This document shows, in pieces, positions 53,564 through 64,000 of a stretch of 64,000 nt of DNA. Numbering within the stretch: the stretch's first letter is position 1; each line of letters opens with the position of its first letter. The notes under the pieces are model-generated. The model had not been told where the DNA came from and made no database searches. It was given only the letters and a program-made list of their open reading frames with translations. A program made the position numbers and the translations under genes. Source of the DNA: Gadus chalcogrammus (Eukaryota > Chordata > Actinopteri > Gadiformes > Gadidae); assembly GCF_026213295.1 (NCBI RefSeq), contig NC_079412.1, forward strand, positions 2,258,313 through 2,322,312, given 5' to 3'.

Positions 53564-56500
53564 GTGCCGGCGAAACGCACCTTTCTTGTCGCGTTGTGCC
53601 GGCGAAATGCACACTTCTTGGACCCCTGCATAACTGCTTGCAGTTCTAGTTAGGGGTCCAAGCCAACAGGTTGGATCCCTATTGTTTTTGTAAGGATTTT
53701 TCTTTTTAGGGGTCCAAGCCAACAGGTTGGATCCCTATTGTTTTTGTAAGGATTATTAGGGGTCCAAGCCAACAGGTTGGATCCCTATTGTTTTTGTAAG
53801 GATTTTTATTATTATTATTATACTTCCTACCAAGAAAGTGGGAATACAGCCCATACCGTAAATGTTGCACACACGCCAATTGCATGACTAGATCCAGGTC
53901 AGTGAAGACTATGCAGACGACAAAATCCAGACACGCCGGCCACTAGGTGGCGCTATACCAAGGAATACGCGTTTGGGGCTATAACTCCCACACCGAACCT
54001 CCCACAGTCCAAAACCTTGTACACACAGATGCACTGGAGTCTGCTGCATCTTTTGGCCTAGGCCACGCCCATTTGCGTCTATGAATATTTTTCGCTAAAT
54101 CGCGAAAACCGCAAAACTGTTTTTTCCCTACTCCTCCCACATTTCTTGACCAATCGACACCAAACTTTGCACACGACATCTTCAGACGCACACGCATAGA
54201 AATCTTAGACAGTTTTTTGATCCGACCTTCGACGACGAAACGGTAGAGTTTTGAATATTGGTTTATTAGCTAAATTAGACGTGGAAAATTAAAAATCCAA
54301 AAAAATCCAAAATTAGACATCGGATCGAGTCCAAATTCTACACACATGTTGGTGCTAACCTTAATGACGTTCGATAAAAATTTCGGAAAATTCCGCCATT
54401 AGGGGGCGCAATAAACGAGGAAATTGTATATCTTCTACAAAATTTCGCCGCGAAAACGCCACACTGACTTCTCGCTACTCCTACCACAGTCAAATCCTTT
54501 GTATCCACAGGTTCAGGGTAGCGTTTTGAACACATGCTTCGCGTTGTGCCGGCGAAATGCACACTTCTTGGACCCCTGCATAACTGCTTGCAGTTCTAGT
54601 TAGGGGTCCAAGCCAACAGGTTGGATCCCTATTGTTTTTGTAAGGATTCGCCATAGAAGTGGGACTACAGCCCAAACCGTAAACGGTGCACACACGCCAA
54701 TTGCATGACTAGATCCAGGTCCGGCACCGCTACTCAGATAACCAAATCCAGACACGCCGGTCCCTAGGTGGCGCTATACCAAGGGAAAATGCGTTTGGGG
54801 CTATAACTCCCACACCGAACCTCCCAGAGTCCAAAAACTTGTACACACAGATGCACTGGAGTCTGCTGCATCTTTTGGCCTAGGCCACGCCCATTTGCGT
54901 CTATGAATATTTTTCGCTAAATCGCGAAAACCGCAAAACTGTTTTTTCGCTACTCCTCCCACATTTCTTGACCAATCAACACCAAACTATGCAAACGACA
55001 TCTTCAGACGCACACGCAAAGGAATCATCAACAGTTTTTTGATCCGACCTTCGACGACGAAACGGTAGAGTTTTGAATATTGGTTTATTAGCTAAATTAG
55101 ACGTGGAATATCAAAAATCCAAAGAAATCCAAAATTAGACATCGGATCGAGTCCAAATTTTACACACATTTTGGTGCTAACCTTAATGTCATTCAAAAAA
55201 AAATTCGGAAAATTTCGCCATTAGGGGGCGCAATAAACGAGGAAATTGTATATCTTCTACAAAATTTCGCCGCGAAAACGCAACACTGACTTCTCGCTAA
55301 TCCTACCACAGTCAAATACTTTGTATCCACAGGTTCAGGGTAGCGTTTTAAACACATGCTTTGCGTTGTGCCGGCGAAACGCGCATTTCTTGTTTTTATT
55401 ATACTTACCCCCCTAAAAGTGGGCCCACAGCCCAAACCGTAAATGGTGCCGACACGCCAATTGCATGACTAGATCCAGATCTCTTCGGACTACGCAGACG
55501 ACCAAATCCAGACATGCCGGCCACTAGGTGGCGCTATACCAAGGAATACGCGTTTGGGGCTATAACTCCCACACCGAACCTCCCAGAGTCCAAAAACTTG
55601 TACACACAGATGCACTGGAGTCTGCTGCATCTTTTGGCCTAGGCCACGCCCATTTGCGTCTATAATTTTTTTTCGCAAAATTGCGAAAACCGCAAGAAAG
55701 AAATTATCGGACAGTTTTTTGATCCGACCGTCGACGACGAAACGGTAGCGTTTTGAATATTGGTATATTAGCTAAATTAGACGTGGAAAATCAAAAATCC
55801 AGATAAATCCAAAACTAGACATCGGAACGAGTCCAAATTTTACAGACATGTTGGTGCTAACCTTAATGTCGTTCGGAATATTTCGCCATTAGGGGGCGCA
55901 ATAAACGAGGAAAATCCAAAATCCAAAAAAATAAAAAATCAGACATCGGATCTAGTCCAACTTTTACACACATGTCGGGGCTACGCATATTGGCGTTCAG
56001 TAAAAGATTCGGGAAATTTCGCCATTAGGGGGCGCAATAAACGAGGAAATTGTATATCTTCTACAAAATGTCACCATTAGGTGCCGCCATAAACGAGGGA
56101 ATAGTTCATCTCCTAACTGTTCAAAGGAATGTTCTCAAAACGCGTTTGGGGATATAACTCCCACACCGAACCTCCCACAGTCAAAACCTTCGTATCCACA
56201 GGTTCACGGTAGCGTTTTGAACACATGCTTCGCGTTGTGCCGGCGAAATGCACATTTCTTGTTAGGGGTCCAAGCCAACAGGTTGGATCCCTATTGTTTT
56301 TGTAAGGATTTTTTTTATTAGGGGTCCAAGCCAACAGGTTGGATCCCTATTGTTTTTGTAAGGATTATTATTATTATTATTTCGTACGCCTTAGAAGTGG
56401 TACCACAGCCCAAACCGTAAATGGTGCACACGCGCCAATTGCATGGCTAGATCCAGAATCGGCACCGCTACTCAGATAACAAAATCCAGACACGCCGGCC

Positions 56501-59500
56501 ACTAGGTGGCGCTATACCAACGAATACGCGTTTGGGGCTATAACTCCCACACCGAACCTCCCAGAGTCCAAAAACTTGTACACACAGATGCACTGGAGTC
56601 TGCTGCATCTTTTGGCCTAGGCCACGCCCATTTGCGTCAATGAATATTTTTCGCTAAATCGCGAAAACCGCAAAACTGTTTTTTCGCTACTCCTCCCACA
56701 TTTCTTGACCAATCAACACCAAACTTTGCACACGACATCGTCAGACGCACAAGCAAAGAATTCATCAACAGTTTTTTGATCCGACCTTCGACAACGAAAC
56801 GGTAGAGTTTTGAATATTTGTTTATTAGCTAAATTAGACGTGGAAAATTAAAAATCCAAAAAAATCCAAAATTAGACATCGGATCGAGTCCAAATTCTAG
56901 AAACATGTTGGTGCTAACCTTAATGATGTTCGATAAAAATGTCGGACAATTTCGCCTTTAGGGGGCGCAATAAACGAGGAAATTGTATATCTTCTACAAA
57001 ATTTCGCCGCGAAAACGCCACACTGACTCCTCGCTACTCCTACCACAGTCAAATCCTTTGTATCCACAGGTTCAGGGTAGGGTTTTGAACACATGCTTTG
57101 CGTCGTGCCGGCGAAATGCACATTTCTTGTCGCGTTGTGCCGGCGAAATGCACACTTCTTGGACCCCTGCATAACTGCTTGCAGTTCTAGTTAGGGGTCC
57201 AAGCCAACAGGTTGGATCCCTATTGTTTTTGTAGGGATTTTTCTTATTATTATTAGGGGTCCAAGCCAACAGGTTGGATCCCTATTGTTTTTGTAGGGAT
57301 TTTTCTTATTATTATTATTATACTTCCTACCAAGAAAGTGGGAATACAGCCCATACCGTAAATGTTGCACACACGCCAATTGCATGACTAGATCCAGGTC
57401 AGTGAAGACTATGCAGACGACAAAATCCAGACACGCCGGCCACTAGGTGGCGCTATACCAAGGGAAAATGCGTTTGGGGCTATAACTCCCACAACGAACC
57501 TCCCACAGTCAAAAACTTGTACCCACATATTCACTGGAGTCTGCTGCATCTTTTGGCCTAGGCCACGCCCATTTGCGTCTATGAATATTTTTCGCTAAAT
57601 CGCGAAAACCGCAAAACTGTTTTTTCGCTACTCCTCCCACATTTCTCGCCCGATCACCACCAAAATTTGCACATGGCATCTTCAGACGCACACGCAAAGA
57701 AATCATAGACAGTTTTTTGATCCGACCTTCGACGACGAAACGGTAGAGTTTTGAATATTTGTTTATTAGCTAAATTAGACGTGGAAAATTAAAAATCCAA
57801 AAAAATCCAAAATTAGACATCGGATCAAGTCCAAATTCTAAACACATGTTGGTGCTAACCTTAATGACGTTCGATAAAAATTTCGGAAAATTCCGCCATT
57901 AGGGGGCGCAATAAACGAGGAAATTGTATATCTTCTACAAAATTTCGCCGCAAAAACACTACACTGACTTCTCGCTACTCCTTCAGGTTCAGGGTAGCGT
58001 TTTGAACACATGCTTCGCGTTGTGCCGGCGAAATGCACATTTCTTGTCGCGTTGTGCCGGCGAAATGCACACTTCTTGGACCCCTGCATAACTGCTTGCA
58101 GTTCTAGTTAGGGGTCCAAGCCAACAGGTTGGATCCCTATTGTTTTTGTAAGGATTTTTCTTATTATTATTATTATACTTCCTACCAAGAAAGTGGTACT
58201 ACAGCCCAAACCGTAAATGGTGCACACACGCCAATTACATGACTAGATCCAGGTACGTGAAGACTATGCAGACGACAAAATCCAGACATGCCGGCCACTA
58301 GGTGGCGCTATACCAAGGAATACGCGTTTGGGGCTATAACTCCCACACCGAACCTCCCACAGTCAAAAACTTGTACCCACAGATGCACTGGAGTCTGCTG
58401 CATCTTTTGGCCTAGGCCACGCCCATTTGCGTCTATGAATATTTTTCGCTAAATCGCGAAAACCGCAAAACTGTATTTTCGCTACTCCTCCCACATTTCT
58501 TGACCAATCAACACCAAACTTTGCACACGGCATCTTCAGACGCACACGCAAAGAAATCTTAGACAGTTTTTTGATCCGACCTTCGACGACGAAACGGTAG
58601 AGTTTTGAATATTGGTTTATTAGCTAAATTAGACGTGGAAAATCAGAAATCCAAAAAAATCCAAAATTAGACATCGGATCGAGTCAAAATTCTACACACA
58701 TGTTGGTGCTAACCTTAATGACGTTCGATAAAAAATGCGGAAATTTTCGCCACAAGGAGAATTCTCTTCGGAAAATTTCGCCAAAAGGGGCCGCCAAAAA
58801 CGACGACATTGTGTATTTTTTATTAGGGGGCTAAAAAAAACGCGTTTGTGGCCGAAACTCCCACACCGAACCTCTCACAGTCAAAACCTTTATATCCACA
58901 GGTTCACGGTAGCGTTTTGAACACATGCTTCGCGTTGTGCCGGCGAAACGCACATTTCTTGTCGCGTTGTGCCGGCGAAATGCACACTTCTTGGACCCCT
59001 GCATAACTGCTTGCAGTTCTAGTTATTATTATACTTACCCCCCTAAAAGTGGTACCACAGCCCAAACCGTAAATGGTGCACACACGCCAATTACATGACT
59101 AGATCCAGATCTCTTCGGACTACGCAGACGACAAAATCCAGACACGCCGGCCACTAGGTGGCGCTATACCAGGGAATACGCGTTTGGGGCTATAACTCCG
59201 ACACCGAACCTCCCAGAGTCCAAAAACTTGTACACACAGATGCACTGGAGTCTGCTGCATCTTTTGGCCTAGGCCACGCCCATTTGCGTCTATGAATATT
59301 TTTCGCTAAATCGCGAAAACCGCAAAACTGTTTTTTCGCTACTCCTCGCACATTTCTTGACCAATCAACACCAAACTTTGCACACGGCATCTTCAGACGC
59401 ACACGCAAAGGAATCATATACAGTTTTTTGATCCGACCTTCGACGACGAAACGGTAGAGTTTTGAATATTCTTTTATTAGCTAAATTAGACGTGGAAAAT

Positions 59501-62040
59501 TAAAAAAACAAAAAATTCCAAAATTAGACATCGGATCGAGTCCAAATTTTAGACACATGTTGGTGCTAACCTTAATGACCTTCGATAAAAATTTCGGAAA
59601 ATTTCGCCATTAGGGGGCGCAATAAACGAGGAAATTGTATATCTTCTACAAAAATTTCGCCGCGAAAACGCTACACTGACTTCTCGCTACTCCACAGGTT
59701 CAGGGTAGCGTTTTGAACACATGCTTCGCGTTTTTCCGGCGAAATGCACATTTCTTGTCGCGTTGTGCCGGCGAAATGCACACTTCTTGGACCCCTGCAT
59801 AACTGCTTGCAGTTCTAGTTATTAGGGGTCCAAGCCAACAGGTTGGATCCCTATTGTTTTTGTAAGGATTTTTTTTATTATTATTATTATTCCCCCCTAG
59901 AAGTGGGTCCACAGCCCAAACCGTAAATGGTGCCGACACGCCAATTGCATGACTAGATCCAGGTCCCTGAGTTCTAGGCAGACGACAAAATCCAGACACG
60001 CCGGCCACTAGGTGGCGCTATACCAAGGAAAGACGCGTTTGGGGCTATAACTCCCACACCGAACGTCCCAGAGTCCAAAAACTTGTACACACAGATGCAC
60101 TGGAGTCTGCTGCATCTTTTGGCCTAGGCCACGCCCATTTGCGTCTATGAATATTTTTCGCAAAATCGCGAAAACCGCAAAACTGTTTTTTCGCTACTCC
60201 TCGTTCATTTCTTGACCAATCAACACTAAACTTTGCACACGGCATCTTCAGACAAACACGCAAAGAAATCATATACAGTTTTTTGATCCGACCTTCGACG
60301 ACGAAACGGTAGAGTTTTGAATATTCTTTTATTAGCTAAATTAGACGTGGAAAATTAAAAAAACAAAAAATTCCAAAATTAGACATCGGATCGAGTCCAA
60401 ATTTTAGACACATGTTGGTGCTAACCTTAATGACCTTCGATAAAAATTTCGGAAAATTTCGCCATTAGGGGGCGCAATAATTATTATTATTATTGTTATT
60501 CCCCCCTAGAAGTGGGTCCACAGCCCAAACCGTAAATGGTGCCGACACGCCAATTGCATGACTAGATCCAGGGCCCTGAGTTCTAAGCAGACGACCAAAT
60601 CCAGACCCGCCGGCCACTAGGTGGCGCTATACCAAGGAAAGACGCGTTTGGGGCTATAACTCCCACACCGAACCTCCCACATTCAAAACCTTGTACACAC
60701 AGATTCACTGGAGTCTGTTGCATCTTTTGGTATAGGCCACGCCCATTTGCGTCTATGAATATTTTTCGCTAAATCGCGAAAACCGCAAAACTGTTTTTTC
60801 GCTACTCCTCGCACATTTCTTGACCAATCAACACCAAACTTTGCATACGGCATCTTCAGACGCACACGCAAAGAAATCATATACAGTTTTTTGATCCGAC
60901 CTTCGACGACGAAACGGTAGAGTTTTGAATATTGGTTTATTAGCTAAATTAGACGTGGAAAATTAAAAATCCAAAAAAATCCAAAATTAGACATCGGATC
61001 GAGTCCAAATTCTACACACATGTTGGTGCTAACCTTAATGACGTTCGATAAAAATTTCGGAAAATTCCGCCATTAGGGGGCGCAATAAACGAGGAAATTG
61101 TATATCTTCTACAAAATTTCGCCGCGAAAACGCCACACTGACTTCTCGCTACTCCTACCACAGTCAAATCCTTTGTATCCACAGGTTCAGGGTAGCGTTT
61201 TCAACACATGCTTCGCGTTGTGGCGGCGAAATGCACATTTCTTGTCGCGTTGTGCCGGCGAAATGCACACTTCTTGGACCCCTGCATAACTGCTTGCAGT
61301 TCTAGTTATTATTATTCCCCCCTAGAAGTGGGTCCACAGCCCAAACCGTAAATGGTGCCGACACGCCAATTGCATGACTAGATCCAGGTCCCTGAGTTCT
61401 AGGCAGACGACAAAATCCAGACACGCCGGCCACTAGGTGGCGCTATACCAAGGAAAGACGCGTTTGGGGCTATAACTCCCACACCGAACGTCCCAGAGTC
61501 CAAAAACTTGTACACACAGATGCACTGGAGTCTGCTGCATCTTTTGGCCTAGGCCACGCCCATTTGCGTCTATGAATATTTTTCGCAAAATCGCGAAAAC
61601 CGCAAAACTGTTTTTTCGCTACTCCTCGTTCATTTCTTGACCAATCAACACTAAACTTTGCACACGGCATCTTCAGACAAACACGCAAAGAAATCATATA
61701 CAGTTTTTTGATCCGACCTTCGACGACGAAACGGTAGAGTTTTGAATATTATTTTATTAGCTAAATTAGACGTGGAAAATTAAAAAAACAAAAAATTCCA
61801 AAATTAGACATCGGATCGAGTCCAAATTTTAGACACATGTTGGTGCTAACCTTACTGACCTTCGATAACAATTTCGGAAAATTTCGCCATTAGGGGGCGC
61901 AATAAACGAGGAAATTGTATATCTTCTACAAAAATTTCGCCGCGAAAACGCTACACTGACTTCTCGCTACTCCACAGGTTCAGGGTAGCGTTTTGAACAC
62001 ATGCTTCCCGTTTTTCCGGCGAAATGCACATTTCTTGTTA

Positions 62041-63415
62041 TTATTCCCCCCCTAGAAGTGGGCCCACAGCACAAACCGTAAATGGTGCAGACATGCCAAA
62101 TGCATGACTAGATCAAGATCCGTGGCGACTACGCAGACGACAAAATCCAGACATGCCGGCCACTAGGTGGCGCTATACCAAGGAATACGCGTTTGGGGCT
62201 ATAACTCCCACACCGAACCTCCCACAGTCAAAAACGTTATACCCACAGATGCACTGGAGTCTGCTGCATCTTTTGGGCTAGGCCACGCCCATTTGCGTCT
62301 ATGAATATTTTTCGCTAAATCGCGAAAACCGCAAAACAGTTTTTTCCCTACTCCTCCCACATTTCTTGACCAATCAACACCAAACTTTGCACACGACATC
62401 TTCAGACGCACACGCAAAGGAATCATCAACAGCTTTTTTATCCGACCTTCGACGACGAAACGGTAGCGTTTTGAATATTTGTTTATTGGCTACGTTTTAC
62501 GTCGAAACGCAAAAATTCAAAGAATACCAAAAGTAGACGTCGGATCAAGTCCAAATTTTAGACACATGTCGGTGCTACCCTTAATGGCGTTCAATAAAGA
62601 ATTCGGAATATTTCGCCATTAGGGGGCGCAATAAACGAGGAAATTGTATATCTTCTAATTGGCCAAAGGAATGTTCTTCAAACTATAAGGGAACCATCAA
62701 GGGGCAAACACGAGTCTATATAAAAAATATGGCCAAGAATTAATAATGTAGGCGGGAGTTATTTGGCAAAGGAAAATTGTCTTTGGAAAATTTCGCCAAC
62801 AGGGCGGCGCCAAAAAACGACGAAACAATATATCTCCTATTTGGCCAATGGAATGTTCTGAAAACGCGTTTTAGGCTATAACTCCCACACCGAAGCTCCC
62901 ACAGTCAAAAACGTTATACGCACAGATTCACTGGAGTCAGCTGCATCCTTTGGCATAGGCCAGGCCCATTTGCGTCAGTATTTTCTTTATGCAAAATCGC
63001 AAAAACAGCTAAACTGCCTTTTCGCTACTCCTCCCACATTTCTTGCCCAATTGACACCAAACTTTGCACACGACATCTTCAGACGCACACTACAAGAAAT
63101 CAGCAAAACTATTTTGATCCGACCATCGTTGACGAAACGGTAGCGTTTTGAATATATGTTTTGCGTTGCAAATCAGTAAAAACTATTTTGATCCAACGAC
63201 GACTAAACGGTAGCGGAAAATGCGTTTGGGGCCAAAACTCCCACACTGAACCTCTCACAGTCAAAACCTTTATATCCACAGGTTGTTCACGGTAGCGTTT
63301 TGAATACTTGGTTCGCGTTGTGCCGGCGAAATGCACATTTCTTGTCGCGTTGTGCCGGCGAAATGCACACTTCTTGGACCCCTGCATAACTGCTTGCAGT
63401 TCTAGTTATTATTAT
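62041..63415 (+). repeat. Array unit nearly identical to 3362-4745
   Basis: The long unit with GGGAACCATCAAGGGGCAAAC, AATTAATAATGTAGGCGGG and GTAGACGTCGGATCAAGTCC matches the left cluster over about 1.3 kb with few differences, despite lying 58 kb away in the same orientation. Confidence 0.85.
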
Positions 63416-64000
63416 TATTCCCCCCTAGAAGTGGGTCCACAGCCCAAACCGTAAAAGGTGCCGACACGCCAATTGCATGACTAGATCCAGGGCCCTGAGT
63501 TCTAAGCAGACGACAAAATCCAGACACGCCGGCCACTAGGTGGCGCTATACCAAGGAATACGCGTTTGGGGCTATAACTCCCACACCGAACCTCCCAGAG
63601 TCCAAAAACTTGTACACACAGATGCACTGGAGTCTGCTGCATCTTTTGGGCTAGGCCACGCCCATTTGCGTCTATGAATATTTTTCACTAATTCGCGAAA
63701 ACCGCAAAACAGTTTTTTCCCTACTCCTCCCACATTTCTTGACCAATCAACACCAAACTTTGCACCCGACATCTTCAGACGCACACGCAAAGGAATCATC
63801 AACAGCTTTTTTATCCGACCTTCGACGACGAAACGGTAGCGTTTTGAATATTTGTTTATTGGCTACGTTTTACGTCGAAACGCAAAAATTCAAAGAATAC
63901 CAAAAGTAGACGTCGGATCAAGTCCAAATTTTAGACTCATGTCGGTGCTACCCTTAATGGCGTTCAATAAAGAATTCGGAATATTTCGCCATTAGGGGGC

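Larger units (their letters stand above)
53067..64000 (+). repeat. GGGGTCCAAG-type repeat array, at least 12 units, running off the window
   Basis: Body units (marked by CCAAACCGTAAATGGTGC) start near 53837, 54655, 55416, 56395, 57337, 58188, 59045, 59899, 60509, 61325, 62053 and 63427, spaced about 610-1370 bp. Heads (GGGGTCCAAGCCAACAGG) precede several (53211, 53270, 53652, 53707, 53757, 54601, 56265, 56320, 57193, 57256, 58109, 59824), often with (TTA)n. Tails end TTGGACCCCTGCATAACTGC. Units 59880-60480 and 61310-61905 are nearly identical. Many units keep a 62-76-codon minus-strand frame. Class unknown. Confidence 0.88.

Noticed and set aside
1..64000. Biosynthetic cluster, defence system or other multi-gene system
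   Set aside because: No set of intact neighbouring genes exists; all recognisable coding sequence belongs to transposable elements.

Overview
The window is vertebrate, almost certainly teleost fish, nuclear DNA made almost entirely of transposable elements and tandem repeats. The evidence is L2/Maui-type and Rex3-type LINE coding remnants, PIF/Harbinger (HARBI1-like) transposase fragments, non-autonomous hAT and TTAA-target (piggyBac-like) elements with exact target-site duplications (TSDs), solo LTRs, AC/AT-rich microsatellites, and no operon-like gene packing. No intact host gene is visible. The best host-like candidate is a small unexplained segment at 38.08-39.09 kb (a 48-codon ORF, a tryptophan-rich 64-codon terminal-exon-like frame and a downstream ATTAAA).

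Layout. 1-9.6 kb: a degraded L2-type LINE on the minus strand (3' tail at 1080, 5' end near 9618), split by a second LINE fragment that itself hosts a 2.5-kb tandem repeat (1581-4762), and by a Harbinger element (6606-8106) with CTG TSDs. 9.9-38.0 kb: a large, imperfect, decayed inverted duplication with its centre near 25-27 kb. Its left arm was later hit by a hAT (11291-12495), a TTAA element (14143-16504, itself hit by a hAT at 14503-15311), a foldback element (17847-19005) and Rex3 (19873-21291). Its right arm was hit by a TIR element (28981-29639) and a Harbinger (31397-33641, itself hit by a hAT at 31602-32632). A solo LTR with the same GGGT/ACCC TSD lies in both arms, so it predates the duplication. 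Because each arm keeps the other's empty site, most insertions can be defined to the base.

38.0-44.5 kb: unique-looking sequence, a 170-bp satellite (39.1-40.25 kb), a nearly intact L2-type LINE whose about 1,004-codon ORF has a single internal stop (40.35-43.4 kb), and a broken NAIF1/Harbinger-type Myb-like gene. 45.2-53.07 kb: another copy of the composite repeat, leading into a second, much younger palindrome (46822-53066; arms about 2.73 kb, spacer about 43 bp) whose right edge coincides with a hAT terminus. 53.07-64.0 kb: an array of at least twelve 0.6-1.4-kb repeat units running off the window, related to the cluster at 2.2-4.7 kb.

Region 12029-14531 records a complex rearrangement in which a tandem duplication carries filler copied from two sites 2-4 kb upstream, one of them inverted. 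I see no evidence for a new cellular system. The remarkable content is structural: nested insertions with recoverable empty sites, palindromes, a template-switch scar, and repeat arrays that keep short open frames. Family names are by recognition only, since no database search was possible.
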